A DNA stretch of 30,910 nucleotides from Kuafuiihalomonas phototrophica. GTDB lineage: Bacteria > Myxococcota > Kuafuiibacteriia > Kuafuiibacteriales > Kuafuiibacteriaceae. The notes under the pieces are model-generated. The model was not told the origin of the DNA and ran no database searches. It worked only from the letters and a program-made list of their open reading frames with translations. Location of the stretch: the NCBI GenBank assembly GCA_031800475.1, contig DAPKRQ010000265.1, positions 1 to 30,910 of the forward strand, read 5' to 3'. The position numbers and the translations under genes were made by a program. Position 1 is the first letter of the stretch. Each line of letters begins with the position of its first letter. Positions 14,246 through 22,430 of this stretch are shown here, piece by piece.

Positions 14246-15997
14246 ATGACCCCATCGAATCCGACTTCGCTCGGATCGCCGCCGGAGCTCACGGCGCGCG
14301 GGCTGGCGACCGGTGCGGTGTTGGGGGCGCTGCTCGCGCCTTGCAACATTTATGCGGGCCTGAAGATCGGTTGGGCCTTCAACATGTCGGTGGCTGCAGC
14401 GCTCGTCGGCTTCTCTTTGTGGCGGGGAGCCGAGCGGGTGGCAGGCACTCGGACTTGGGGCATGTTGGAGAGCAACATCAATCAGACCGCTGCATCGTCC
14501 GCTGCGGCGATCGCGGGAGCCGGGCTGGTCGCGCCGATTCCAGCGTGGACTTTGCTGACCGGCAAAGAGCTTTCGCTCGGGGCCCTGGTGCTGTGGGTGT
14601 TCACGGTCAGCATGGTGGGCGTCACGGTGGCTCTGGGCATGCGACGGCGCTTGCTCGAAGTAGACCGTTTGCCCTTCCCGTCGGGGGTGGCCACAGCAGA
14701 GACCTTGAAGCAACTGTATGCGAAGGGGAGGGAAGGGCTGTCTCGCGTGAAGGCCTTGGTCGGGGCGGCGTCGGTCTCCGGTATCGTGAAGGGCGTCATA
14801 GAGTGGTCGAGTGGATCCATTCGGTGGGCGCCATTCAAAGGAAATATTGCAGCCTTTTCGGGGGCCACACCGGCGAACCTCGGCTGGGTGCTGGACCCGT
14901 CTTTGTTGCTCGTGGGCTTTGGGGCGATCATCGGCCTTCGAGCAGGCCTGTCGCTGCTGTTGGGGGCGGGATTGGCCTGGGGCGTTTTGGCGCCGTGGGC
15001 CTTGAATCGGGGCTTCGTCGAGCCCGGCCCGGCGGATCCGTCGGTGGCGTGGTTCGCGCCCCTGGTCGAGTGGCTCTTGTGGCCGGGTGTGGCGCTCATG
15101 GTGGTGGCCTCGTTGACCTCGTTCGGGCTGTCGGTGTGGGGCGCGCGGCGGGAAGATGGTCGGTCGAGCGGGCCTCGGGCTCGGGGGGCTTTGGCCTGGC
15201 GAACGTGGGGGCTGGGGCTCGTCGCGGTCGCGATCGGCGCGGCTGTCGTTCAGGCGGGGTTGTTCGGAATTCCGGTGGTGCTCGGTGTGGGGGCGGTGTT
15301 CGCGACCTTTGCGCTGGCGGTGGTGGCCGGTCGGGTGGCAGGGGAGACGGGCATCACGCCCATCGGAGCCATGGGCAAGGTGACCCAGCTCGGATTCGCC
15401 GCGGCATCTCCCGCCGATGTGACGACGAACTTGATGGCCGCCAACGTGACGGGTGGGGCGGCGAGCCAGTGCGCCGACATGCTGCACGACCTGAAAACCG
15501 GGTTGGTGGTGGGTGCCCGGCCGCGCTCGCAGGCGGTGGCCCAGGTCGTCGGCGTGTTCGCCGGAGCGTGGAGCGGGGCGTGGGCCTATCGGATCCTGGT
15601 GCCCGATCCCGAAGCCATGCTGATGACGCCGGAATGGCCGGCCCCGGCGGTGGTGACGTGGAAGGCCGTGGCCGAGCTCTTTCGCGACGGCTGGGATCAG
15701 ATTCCCCCGGGGGCCGTCGAGGCCATGGCAGTCGGGGCCGGGGTCGGGGTGGTGCTGGCCGTGCTGGAACGCTTGCCTCGGGTGCGGCCCTTCGTACCCA
15801 GTCCCGCGAGTCTGGGGCTCGCCTGTGTGCTTCCGGCCTGGAACGGGCTTTCCATGGCCGCCGGCGCCCTGGCCGCCGCGGCGCTTCAGCGGTTCGCGGC
15901 AGTCGAGTCCAACCGCATCGTCGTCCTTGCGGCGGGCCTGGTCGCAGGAGAAAGCCTGGTCGGCGTCTTCACCGCCTTCACCCGCATGCTCACCTGA
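14246..15997 (+). CDS. OPT-family oligopeptide/metal-chelate transporter
   Basis: This 583-residue integral membrane protein has about 14-16 hydrophobic segments. The N-terminus shows GLATGAVLGALLAPCNIYAGLKIGW and SNINQTAASSAAAI, characteristic of the OPT superfamily. VDRLPFPSGVATAETLKQLY, GETGITPIGAMGKVTQ and the ANVTGGAASQCADMLHDLKTG segment are also typical of prokaryotic OPT proteins. The family imports peptides or metal-siderophore complexes using the proton gradient; the substrate here is unknown. It starts 110 bases from the DUF6503-like remnant and is divergent from the bufferin-like cluster, so a link with metal or peptide handling is only suggestive. Confidence 0.9.
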   Translation: MTPSNPTSLGSPPELTARGLATGAVLGALLAPCNIYAGLKIGWAFNMSVAAALVGFSLWRGAERVAGTRTWGMLESNINQTAASSAAAIAGAGLVAPIPAWTLLTGKELSLGALVLWVFTVSMVGVTVALGMRRRLLEVDRLPFPSGVATAETLKQLYAKGREGLSRVKALVGAASVSGIVKGVIEWSSGSIRWAPFKGNIAAFSGATPANLGWVLDPSLLLVGFGAIIGLRAGLSLLLGAGLAWGVLAPWALNRGFVEPGPADPSVAWFAPLVEWLLWPGVALMVVASLTSFGLSVWGARREDGRSSGPRARGALAWRTWGLGLVAVAIGAAVVQAGLFGIPVVLGVGAVFATFALAVVAGRVAGETGITPIGAMGKVTQLGFAAASPADVTTNLMAANVTGGAASQCADMLHDLKTGLVVGARPRSQAVAQVVGVFAGAWSGAWAYRILVPDPEAMLMTPEWPAPAVVTWKAVAELFRDGWDQIPPGAVEAMAVGAGVGVVLAVLERLPRVRPFVPSPASLGLACVLPAWNGLSMAAGALAAAALQRFAAVESNRIVVLAAGLVAGESLVGVFTAFTRMLT

Positions 15998-16159
15998 GCC
16001 GGCGCCGCCCGAACTGCCAGCTGAACCGGTGCCAGCCACCGATTTCGTGAGCTCCACCCCGATGGGGTTGTGCCCACCGGCGCGCGAAGCGCAGCCTCCG
16101 CCCGGCTCGTTCCCGGGTTCGGGGCGATATCCATTGTGCGAAACGAAGCGAAAGACCGG

Positions 16160-17743
16160 TCAGGAACTGCAGCTCAACATGCTGCAGCCGGGTCGGTCCT
16201 TCGCCCAGTCCGGCCTTCGGGCGAACCACTGGGCGCTTTCGGGCTGCTCGTCGTAAGGACGGCGAAGGACGTCTTGCAGCTCTCGGACGAGACTCGGGTC
16301 TCCCTGTTCGGCCCGGTCGATCGCCAGCTGCGCCATGTAGTTCCGCAGCACGAACTTCGGGTTGGTGCGGTTCATGCTCTCCCTTCGCTCGGCGTCCGTC
16401 CCGCCTTCGGCACGGCACCGCCCCCGGTAAGCGTCGAGCCAGCCGCCCAGCTGCTCCCGGTGGTGGGCGGCCAGGGGTTCGTAGAACGTGTCCTCGAAGT
16501 GGGCCGCCGGATCGATCTCCGACTCGGACGGCACGTCCGCGAGGCGTCGAAAGAACATCGTCATGTCCGCTTTGGACTCCGCCATGAACGACAGCAGGGA
16601 ACGGATCAGCTGAACGTCGGCGTCTCCCTGGTCTTCGGACCACCCGAGCTTCGCGAGGTACATGGCCTTTTGCTCCCGCTCGAAGGTCTCTCGGTAGGCC
16701 TCCAGGGCCCGGTCCAACACGGCCTCGTCGTCGACCAGGGGAGCGCAGGCCTCGACGAGTCGAGCCAGGTTCCACAGCCCGATCTGCGGCTGGTGCCCGA
16801 AGCGGTACCGCCTCCCGTAGGCGTCGGTCGTGTTCGGAGTCCAATCGGGGTCGTAGTCGTCGACCCAGCCGTATGGTCCGTAGTCGATGGTGAGTCCCAG
16901 GATCGACATGTTGTCGGTGTTCATTACGCCGTGGACGAACCCGACCCGCATCCAGTGCACGATGGTCCGGGCGGTGCGGCGGGCCACCTCCACGAGCCAC
17001 GGCCCCCAGACGCCGGGCCCGGGGGACCCGAACTCCGGAAAGTGGGTGCTGACGGTGTGTTCCGCCAGTTCCTTCAAACGGTCGAATTCCTGGCGAGATG
17101 TGAAGATTTCGAAGTTGCCGAATCGCAAAAACGAGGGTGCGACGCGGCAAACGATGGCGCCCGGCTCCTGGCGCGGGCGACCGTCGTAGAACATGTCTCT
17201 AACGATCCGATCCCCGGTTTCCACCAAAGAGAGTGCTCGCGTCGTCGGCACACCGAGGTGATGCATGGCTTCGCTCATCAAGTATTCTCGCACCGACGAG
17301 CGCAGGACTGCCCGTCCATCGGCCCCTCGGGCGTACGGAGTGGGGCCGGCTCCCTTCAATTGAATCTCCCAGAGCTGTCCGTCTCGGCCCGGCAGTTCTC
17401 CGAGGGTAATCGCCCGCCCGTCGCCCAGCTGGCCCGCCCAGTTTCCGAACTGATGGCCCCCGTAGAGGGCGGCGTAGGGGTCCATGCCATCCAGCGCCCG
17501 GTTGCCGGCCAGGACCTGGGCCGCTTCCGGACTCTCCATCATCTCGGCGGAGAGCCCGAGGAGTTCTGCCACCTCCGGCGCCCAGGCGACCATGCGGGGG
17601 GCAGAAACCGGCGTGGGTCGTACCCGGGAATACATGGCGTCCCGCACGATCCGAAGGTCAGGCCCTTCCACGGGATCCGCGGGGAAGGACCCCACGAACC
17701 GGCTCTCGAAACGAATTTCCTTCCACAGGTTGTCTGCACCCAT
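16160..17743 (-). CDS. selO: Protein adenylyltransferase SelO (YdiU/UPF0061)
   Basis: The 527-residue pseudokinase-fold enzyme transfers AMP from ATP to Ser/Thr/Tyr of target proteins, affecting redox control. Motifs match SelO throughout: YGGHQFGNWAGQLGDGRA, QLKGAGPTPYARGADGRAVL (Lys130), SSVREYLMSEAMHHLGVPTTRAL, FVHGVMNTDNMSILG (Asp277) and TIDYGPYGW (Asp287). Length is normal. The C-terminus is GCSMLSCSS, with Cys where eukaryotic SelO has selenocysteine, and no UGA recoding is required. It is convergent with the OPT gene and divergent from the histidine kinase gene. Confidence 0.95.
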   Translation of the reverse strand: MGADNLWKEIRFESRFVGSFPADPVEGPDLRIVRDAMYSRVRPTPVSAPRMVAWAPEVAELLGLSAEMMESPEAAQVLAGNRALDGMDPYAALYGGHQFGNWAGQLGDGRAITLGELPGRDGQLWEIQLKGAGPTPYARGADGRAVLRSSVREYLMSEAMHHLGVPTTRALSLVETGDRIVRDMFYDGRPRQEPGAIVCRVAPSFLRFGNFEIFTSRQEFDRLKELAEHTVSTHFPEFGSPGPGVWGPWLVEVARRTARTIVHWMRVGFVHGVMNTDNMSILGLTIDYGPYGWVDDYDPDWTPNTTDAYGRRYRFGHQPQIGLWNLARLVEACAPLVDDEAVLDRALEAYRETFEREQKAMYLAKLGWSEDQGDADVQLIRSLLSFMAESKADMTMFFRRLADVPSESEIDPAAHFEDTFYEPLAAHHREQLGGWLDAYRGRCRAEGGTDAERRESMNRTNPKFVLRNYMAQLAIDRAEQGDPSLVRELQDVLRRPYDEQPESAQWFARRPDWAKDRPGCSMLSCSS

Positions 17744-17999
17744 TCCGGACCGCGACTAGCCGAGGTCCGCAGGGGGTGACAAGAATCCTCGCCCCGTTCC
17801 CGCATCCAGCTGGGGCGGCTTTTCCCAACCCCTTAGGCCCCGTATAAACCCCGAATTGTCCCCGGTGTCCCGCACCTGGCGACGACGCGGCGGCTCAACC
17901 GTGGAGCCGTCTGACCGAATGGGCTCGTCGGGGAGCGTGTTCGGATGGAGCCGGGCGCTCGGTCCGACGGGGGGCCTCGCAGCACCGCGTCGAGGAATC

Positions 18000-19952
18000 G
18001 TGCAAAAGGACATCGAAGTGCGCGGGAGCGCAGCCGGCACTACGGAACTGTGGGATGCGGTGCCCGATCTGTTGGCTCGGATCGATTCGGATCGCTGGAC
18101 CCTGGTCCAGGTCAACTCCGCTTGGTGGCGCCATACCGGGTGGCGACCGGAGGACTTGCAGGGACGGCTGCTGACGGAGGTGGTGCATCCCAGCGAACGG
18201 GCCGCCCTGGGCCAGGTCCTGCAGGATCTGGCGCAGGGTTGCGTCCCACCGCGCCAGCATCTCACTGTGGCGCGGCGAGACGGCAGCTACGGGGCCGTCG
18301 AAGCCCGGATGCGTCGTGCGGAATCCGGCGCCATCGTCTTCTCGGCGCGGGACGCGGCCGGGCGCGACGCCCGGTTCACCCGAACCGGGGAACTCGTGAG
18401 GCGGCTTCGGAGTGCCGTCGAGATGTCGGGCATCGGCGTCTGGGAATACGAGACCGAATCGGGACGCATCCACTGGGACGCCCACACCCGGGCGATCATC
18501 GGGGTGGGGCCGAGCGACGAACTGTCGGTGGACCAAGTCGTACAGCTGTACGCGCCGGAGGCGCGGCCGGTGGTCCGCCGATCGGTGGAGCGCTGTGTCT
18601 CGGAGCGGGAGCCCTTCGACCTGGAAGTACCCTTCGACGGGCGCAGCGAGCGCCGGCGATGGGTTCGAGTCGTGGGACGGGCGGTCACCGACGGCGCTGG
18701 GGTGAGGCGCTTGATCGGCACGTTTCAAGACGTGACCGCCCACAAGGAGCTGGAGCGCGAACTGCGCGCATCTCGGCTTGCGGCGGAGCAGATGGCCACC
18801 GCCAAAGACCACTTCCTCGCCACCATGAGCCACGAGATCCGCACGCCCATGTCCGGCGTCTTGGGCATGTTGGACATGTTGCTCGAAACCGAGCTTTCAC
18901 CCACCCAGCACGAACGGGCCATCACTGCCCGAAACTCGGCAAGGGATCTCTTGGACATCCTCAATGACATTCTCGACCACACGAAGTTGGAAAACCGAGA
19001 GCTCGAGCTCGAGATCATAGACTTCGACATCGAGTCCTTGGTCGATGGGGTCATCCAGCTCTCGTCGGGACGAGCTGTCGAAAAGAACGTCGCGATCGGT
19101 TACACGGTCGATGCCGGCGTCCCGACTTGGGTGCGTGGCGACCCGACCCGGCTCAGACAGGTTTTGCTCAACCTGGTGGGCAACGCCGTGAAGTTCACCG
19201 AAGAAGGGACGGTCTCGGTCGACGTGACCCACGAAGCGGGATTTCTGTGGATGCGTGTGGTCGACAGTGGAGTGGGGCTGTCTTCCGAACAGCAAGGACG
19301 GCTGTTTCAGCGCTTCTCCCAGGCTGATTCATCGGTCCATCGAAGATATGGAGGATCCGGCCTGGGACTGTCCATCTGCCGGCAGCTGGTCGAGCTGATG
19401 GGCGGAGAGGTCGGAGTCGAAAGCGAGGTGGGCGTCGGCTCCACGTTCTGGTTTTTCGTGCGAGCTTCTCAGGGGCGTCCGCCCGAGCGGGGCACCTCTT
19501 CCGACAGTCCCGAAGCGAGCGTGTCGCTGCCGCCCCTGCGGGTTCTTGCGGCCGAGGACAACCGAGTCAACCAGATGGTGTTGAAGAACCTTCTCGACAA
19601 GGCTGGTCATCAGGTCTCCGTGGTTGCGAACGGAGTCGAGGCCGTAGAGCAGGCGACGGCCGGGAGCTTCGACCTCGTGTTGATGGACGTGCAGATGCCC
19701 GAGATGGACGGCATCGAAGCCACCCGCAAGATCCGAGACCTTCCCACCGCCGCGGCCCGAGTGCCGATCGTGGCCCTCACCGCCCACGCCATGAAAGGAG
19801 ATCGGGAAGTCTATTTGGCCCACGGAATGGACGATTACGCCACGAAGCCTCTGGTCGGCGCCGACCTCTTTGCCGCCATGGCCCGAGCGATGGCAACTCG
19901 GAGCGCCGGGGCCGATCCGAAAGCTTTAGCCGCCGGCCGCGCTCAAGCGTAA
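18000..19952 (+). CDS. PAS-PAS hybrid histidine kinase with receiver domain
   Basis: The 650-residue sensor has no membrane segment and is probably cytoplasmic. Domains: PAS1 about residues 15-115 (LLARIDSDRWTLVQVN), PAS2 about 125-245 (GIGVWEYETESGRIHWD to GTFQDVTAHKELE), HisKA with SHEIRTPMSG (phospho-acceptor His278), HATPase with NLVGNAVKFTEEG, DSGVGLS and GGSGLGLSICRQL, and a receiver with LMDVQMPEMDG (phospho-acceptor Asp563). No Hpt domain is present, so the phosphorelay needs another protein. GTG at 18000 is chosen because GAGGAA lies 3 bases upstream; ATG 17919 and TTG 17856 are in frame. A TATAAA at 17843 could be its -10. Its 3' end overlaps the porin gene by 27 bases. Confidence 0.92.
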   Translation: MQKDIEVRGSAAGTTELWDAVPDLLARIDSDRWTLVQVNSAWWRHTGWRPEDLQGRLLTEVVHPSERAALGQVLQDLAQGCVPPRQHLTVARRDGSYGAVEARMRRAESGAIVFSARDAAGRDARFTRTGELVRRLRSAVEMSGIGVWEYETESGRIHWDAHTRAIIGVGPSDELSVDQVVQLYAPEARPVVRRSVERCVSEREPFDLEVPFDGRSERRRWVRVVGRAVTDGAGVRRLIGTFQDVTAHKELERELRASRLAAEQMATAKDHFLATMSHEIRTPMSGVLGMLDMLLETELSPTQHERAITARNSARDLLDILNDILDHTKLENRELELEIIDFDIESLVDGVIQLSSGRAVEKNVAIGYTVDAGVPTWVRGDPTRLRQVLLNLVGNAVKFTEEGTVSVDVTHEAGFLWMRVVDSGVGLSSEQQGRLFQRFSQADSSVHRRYGGSGLGLSICRQLVELMGGEVGVESEVGVGSTFWFFVRASQGRPPERGTSSDSPEASVSLPPLRVLAAEDNRVNQMVLKNLLDKAGHQVSVVANGVEAVEQATAGSFDLVLMDVQMPEMDGIEATRKIRDLPTAAARVPIVALTAHAMKGDREVYLAHGMDDYATKPLVGADLFAAMARAMATRSAGADPKALAAGRAQA

Positions 19953-21320
19953 GGTCGATTGAAGATATACTGCCGTGATCGGGCCTCTTCGGTCTGGCTG
20001 CAGGGTGCGTACGAACCGACCTCGCTCCAAGACGGCGAAGCCCAGGTCGAAACCGATCGGACTGGGCTCGGGGCGCCAGCGCAGCCGCCCTTCGACCTGG
20101 GTTCCGATGCGACTGCCCGCTTCGCCGGTCGAGTCCCGCAGCGGTGCCGTGACCCAGGTGTCGGTGGCAGAAGCCAGAAAAGCCGGGCGCACGGCCACGA
20201 TACCCTCGAGCCCGGGGACAGGGCGCATCGAGCAACGTCCCTCCACCGAAGCGAGGTTGCTTCGAGCCAAAGCGCCGTAGATGCCGGTCGGGCCGAACTC
20301 GAAACGCCGAGCGCCGAACAGGGTGTCGAAGCGATTGTTGGATCCGTCGTCCGGGTCGGCGTCGCCGCTGGCCACGTCCACCGATACGCCACAGCGAGGT
20401 TCGGCCCAGGTCGCGAAGGTGTAGCCGACGGTGCCGTGCACGAAGAACGCCAGATGGTCGAGTCTCGGAGCCGACGGGGATGCGGACGGGGAGGTTCCCA
20501 GTTGGACCGAACCCTCCAGCTCCCCGTCGAGCCGACCCGGTCCTCTCGGAAAAACGATGCGCGAACCCACCGTCACCAGGTCCCGGTCTCCGAGTCCCTC
20601 GGCCTCGTGCAGGCCGAAGACCCATCCTTCGACGCGAAGGTCCAGGCGGGGTGGGTCTTTTCGAGCGAAGATACCCCAAAACACGCGATCGAAGTCCTCG
20701 CGGTCGAGCTCGATGCGGTTGGCACCGATGGCTTCGGGCTCGGAGGGCTGGCGTCGCACCGGTAGCGTGGCGAACATCCGCAGATCGAGCCCCTCGGCCC
20801 CGGACAGCCGCCCTTCGAAACCGAAGAAGTTGTTGAGCGTGTTTCGAAATCGGTTGCGCGCCACCAGGCGGCGGCTTCCCAGGTCCATGGTGAAGCGGCC
20901 CAAGCGGGCCGAGATCGTCGCTTCGCCGAGGGGCGCCTGCACCCCGCCGTAGGCCTGGAGGATGGCGAGGGCATTGACCAACGAAGTGCTCCGGGGACCT
21001 CGGTTTCGGATCCCGTAGACCCGAGAGTCCATCAGCTCGGCTCCGAGCCAGAGCGGACCGGTCCGTGCCTCCGCAGCGAGGCGCGTGCGCAAGGACAAGG
21101 CCGCGTCCCGGGTGCCGGGCGCGGCCTCGGCCCGAAAGGGTGCATCCACCGTGGCACCCCGCAGCCGGTGGCCGAAACGAATGTCCCAACCGGGCGGGGC
21201 GGGCGGTCCCGCAGCTCGCGCCGGACCCGACCCGGCGGCCATCGCGGTAGCGAGTCCCACGACGACGCTGCTGCGGCGAAGAGCCCGGGCCACCCCGCTT
21301 TTTCGAACGTCCCCCGTCAC
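19926..21320 (-). CDS. Alginate-export (AlgE-like) family outer-membrane porin
   Basis: The 464-residue protein starts at GTG and has a signal peptide (basic N-region, SSVVVGLATAMAAG, cleavage near ARAAG). The mature part is a predicted beta-barrel with alternating strands and family features: GAELMDSRVYG, LVNALAILQAYGGV, ISARLGRFTMDLGSRRLVARNRFRNT, NNFFGFEGRL, and NNRFDTLFGARRFEFGPTGIYG near the C-terminus. These match the PF13372 alginate export group, many members of which are uncharacterised porins. No alginate synthesis genes are nearby, so the substrate is open. It lies 65 bases after the ModB-like permease gene and may be co-transcribed with it. Confidence 0.8.
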   Translation of the reverse strand: MTGDVRKSGVARALRRSSVVVGLATAMAAGSGPARAAGPPAPPGWDIRFGHRLRGATVDAPFRAEAAPGTRDAALSLRTRLAAEARTGPLWLGAELMDSRVYGIRNRGPRSTSLVNALAILQAYGGVQAPLGEATISARLGRFTMDLGSRRLVARNRFRNTLNNFFGFEGRLSGAEGLDLRMFATLPVRRQPSEPEAIGANRIELDREDFDRVFWGIFARKDPPRLDLRVEGWVFGLHEAEGLGDRDLVTVGSRIVFPRGPGRLDGELEGSVQLGTSPSASPSAPRLDHLAFFVHGTVGYTFATWAEPRCGVSVDVASGDADPDDGSNNRFDTLFGARRFEFGPTGIYGALARSNLASVEGRCSMRPVPGLEGIVAVRPAFLASATDTWVTAPLRDSTGEAGSRIGTQVEGRLRWRPEPSPIGFDLGFAVLERGRFVRTLQPDRRGPITAVYLQSTLRLSAAGG

Positions 21321-21385
21321 CGCCTGTCTCCCGCACCGCCCATCACGGCCGCTGCGCCCGACTCCCCTTCCCCGAATGCCTCTCG

Positions 21386-22216
21386 TCACCGCCGGGCCCC
21401 TGCACCGCGCATCACACCGCGCAGCGCTCCCGGGCCGAGTCGCACCAAGGCGCCGACCGCCAAGGCCACCACCCCGAGGGCCAGAGCCAAGGCCCGTGCG
21501 ACCGCGAGATCTGCTTCCAACGCCGCATAGATCGCCAGCGGCATGGTCTGGGTGACCCCCTGCAGGTTTCCGGCGAACAGCAGGGTGGCGCCGAACTCGC
21601 CCAGAGCCCTTGCCCAGGCCAGCGCCGCGCCGGCGGCCAGACCCGGCCAAGCCATGGGAAAGGCCACCCGGGTCAGGGCCTGAAGTCGGGACGCGCCCAA
21701 GGCCCGGGCGGTTCCCAGAAGCGGGGCCCCGACCTGCCCGAACGCATTGGCTGCCGCGGTCACGTAGAAGGGGGCCGAGACCACCACTTGGGCCATCACG
21801 ACCGCCGCGGGAGTGAAGGGAAGGCTCCAGCCGAGAGCTCGCCACAGCGGGGCGAGCCACCCTGCCCGGCCCCAGGCCAACAAAAGGCCCAGACCCAAGA
21901 CCGCCGGCGGGAGCACCACCGGCAGGTTCACCAACAGACCCACCGGGCCCACCCAGCGACTGCGCCCGTGGGCCAGCCACCAGGCGAGGGGCGTCCCGGT
22001 GAGCACCACGAAAGCCAAACTCCATGCGGTCGTCGTCAGGCTGGTGGCCAGGGCGGGGCCGAAGGCCGCCGAACGAACCCCGGCCCAAAGCTCACCGGGT
22101 TCGCTCGAGACGAACAGAGCCGCCACCGGAACGGTCAGAACCAGCACCAACAGGCCCGATGTGGCGCCCGCCCAGACGCCGAGCCCCCGGTCCAGGGCTC
22201 CACGACGCGCCGTCAT
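21386..22216 (-). CDS. modB: Molybdate-type ABC transporter permease (ModB-like)
   Basis: The 276-residue integral membrane protein has about six hydrophobic segments. The core shows LVNLPVVLPPAVLGLGLLLA, FYVTAAANAFGQV and the cytoplasmic EAA loop GASRLQALTRVAFPMAWPGLAAG, followed by ARALGEFGATLLFAGNLQG and TMPLAIYAALE. These residues are typical of ModB and the related sulfate/tungstate permeases. ModB works with the binding protein ModA and ATPase ModC, and neither is in the window, so it is an orphan here. The ATG at 22216 is the first start before the membrane region. Tungstate or sulfate cannot be excluded as substrate. Confidence 0.85.
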   Translation of the reverse strand: MTARRGALDRGLGVWAGATSGLLVLVLTVPVAALFVSSEPGELWAGVRSAAFGPALATSLTTTAWSLAFVVLTGTPLAWWLAHGRSRWVGPVGLLVNLPVVLPPAVLGLGLLLAWGRAGWLAPLWRALGWSLPFTPAAVVMAQVVVSAPFYVTAAANAFGQVGAPLLGTARALGASRLQALTRVAFPMAWPGLAAGAALAWARALGEFGATLLFAGNLQGVTQTMPLAIYAALEADLAVARALALALGVVALAVGALVRLGPGALRGVMRGAGARR

Positions 22217-22430
22217 GAACCCGACGAAACCCTGCCCGATCGAAGGTGCCCCCTCCGTGTCATGGACGAGACCTGGCACACGCCGGGCACTGCGGTCCAT
22301 CCGATCCGGTGGCCCCCAGAGCTTCAGGGCGGACCGATGCCCGGCTTCACACCGGACTGGACAACCGCGGTGGGTCGGGGCGGACTGGGATGTGGCGATG
22401 GCTCCCAGGCGGGCCATCCCGGAGACAAAC

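Noticed and set aside
12716..14349. Long upstream extension of the bufB reading frame
   Set aside because: Everything before the region near 13536 is Arg/Ser/Pro-rich without family resemblance, and the MNIO family starts close to the chosen ATG.
14132..16057. Long minus-strand open frame antisense to the OPT transporter
   Set aside because: It is rich in His/Arg/Gln/Gly with no domain; the plus-strand frame has clear membrane and family motifs.
16160..16190. Selenocysteine in SelO
   Set aside because: The third residue from the C-terminus is encoded as Cys, and no in-frame UGA precedes the normal stop, so no recoding is needed.
21813..22430. In-frame upstream extension of the large two-ATPase protein
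   Set aside because: It runs antisense through the ModB-like gene, has shadow-like composition, and the ATG at 22431 has a well-placed GGAG.
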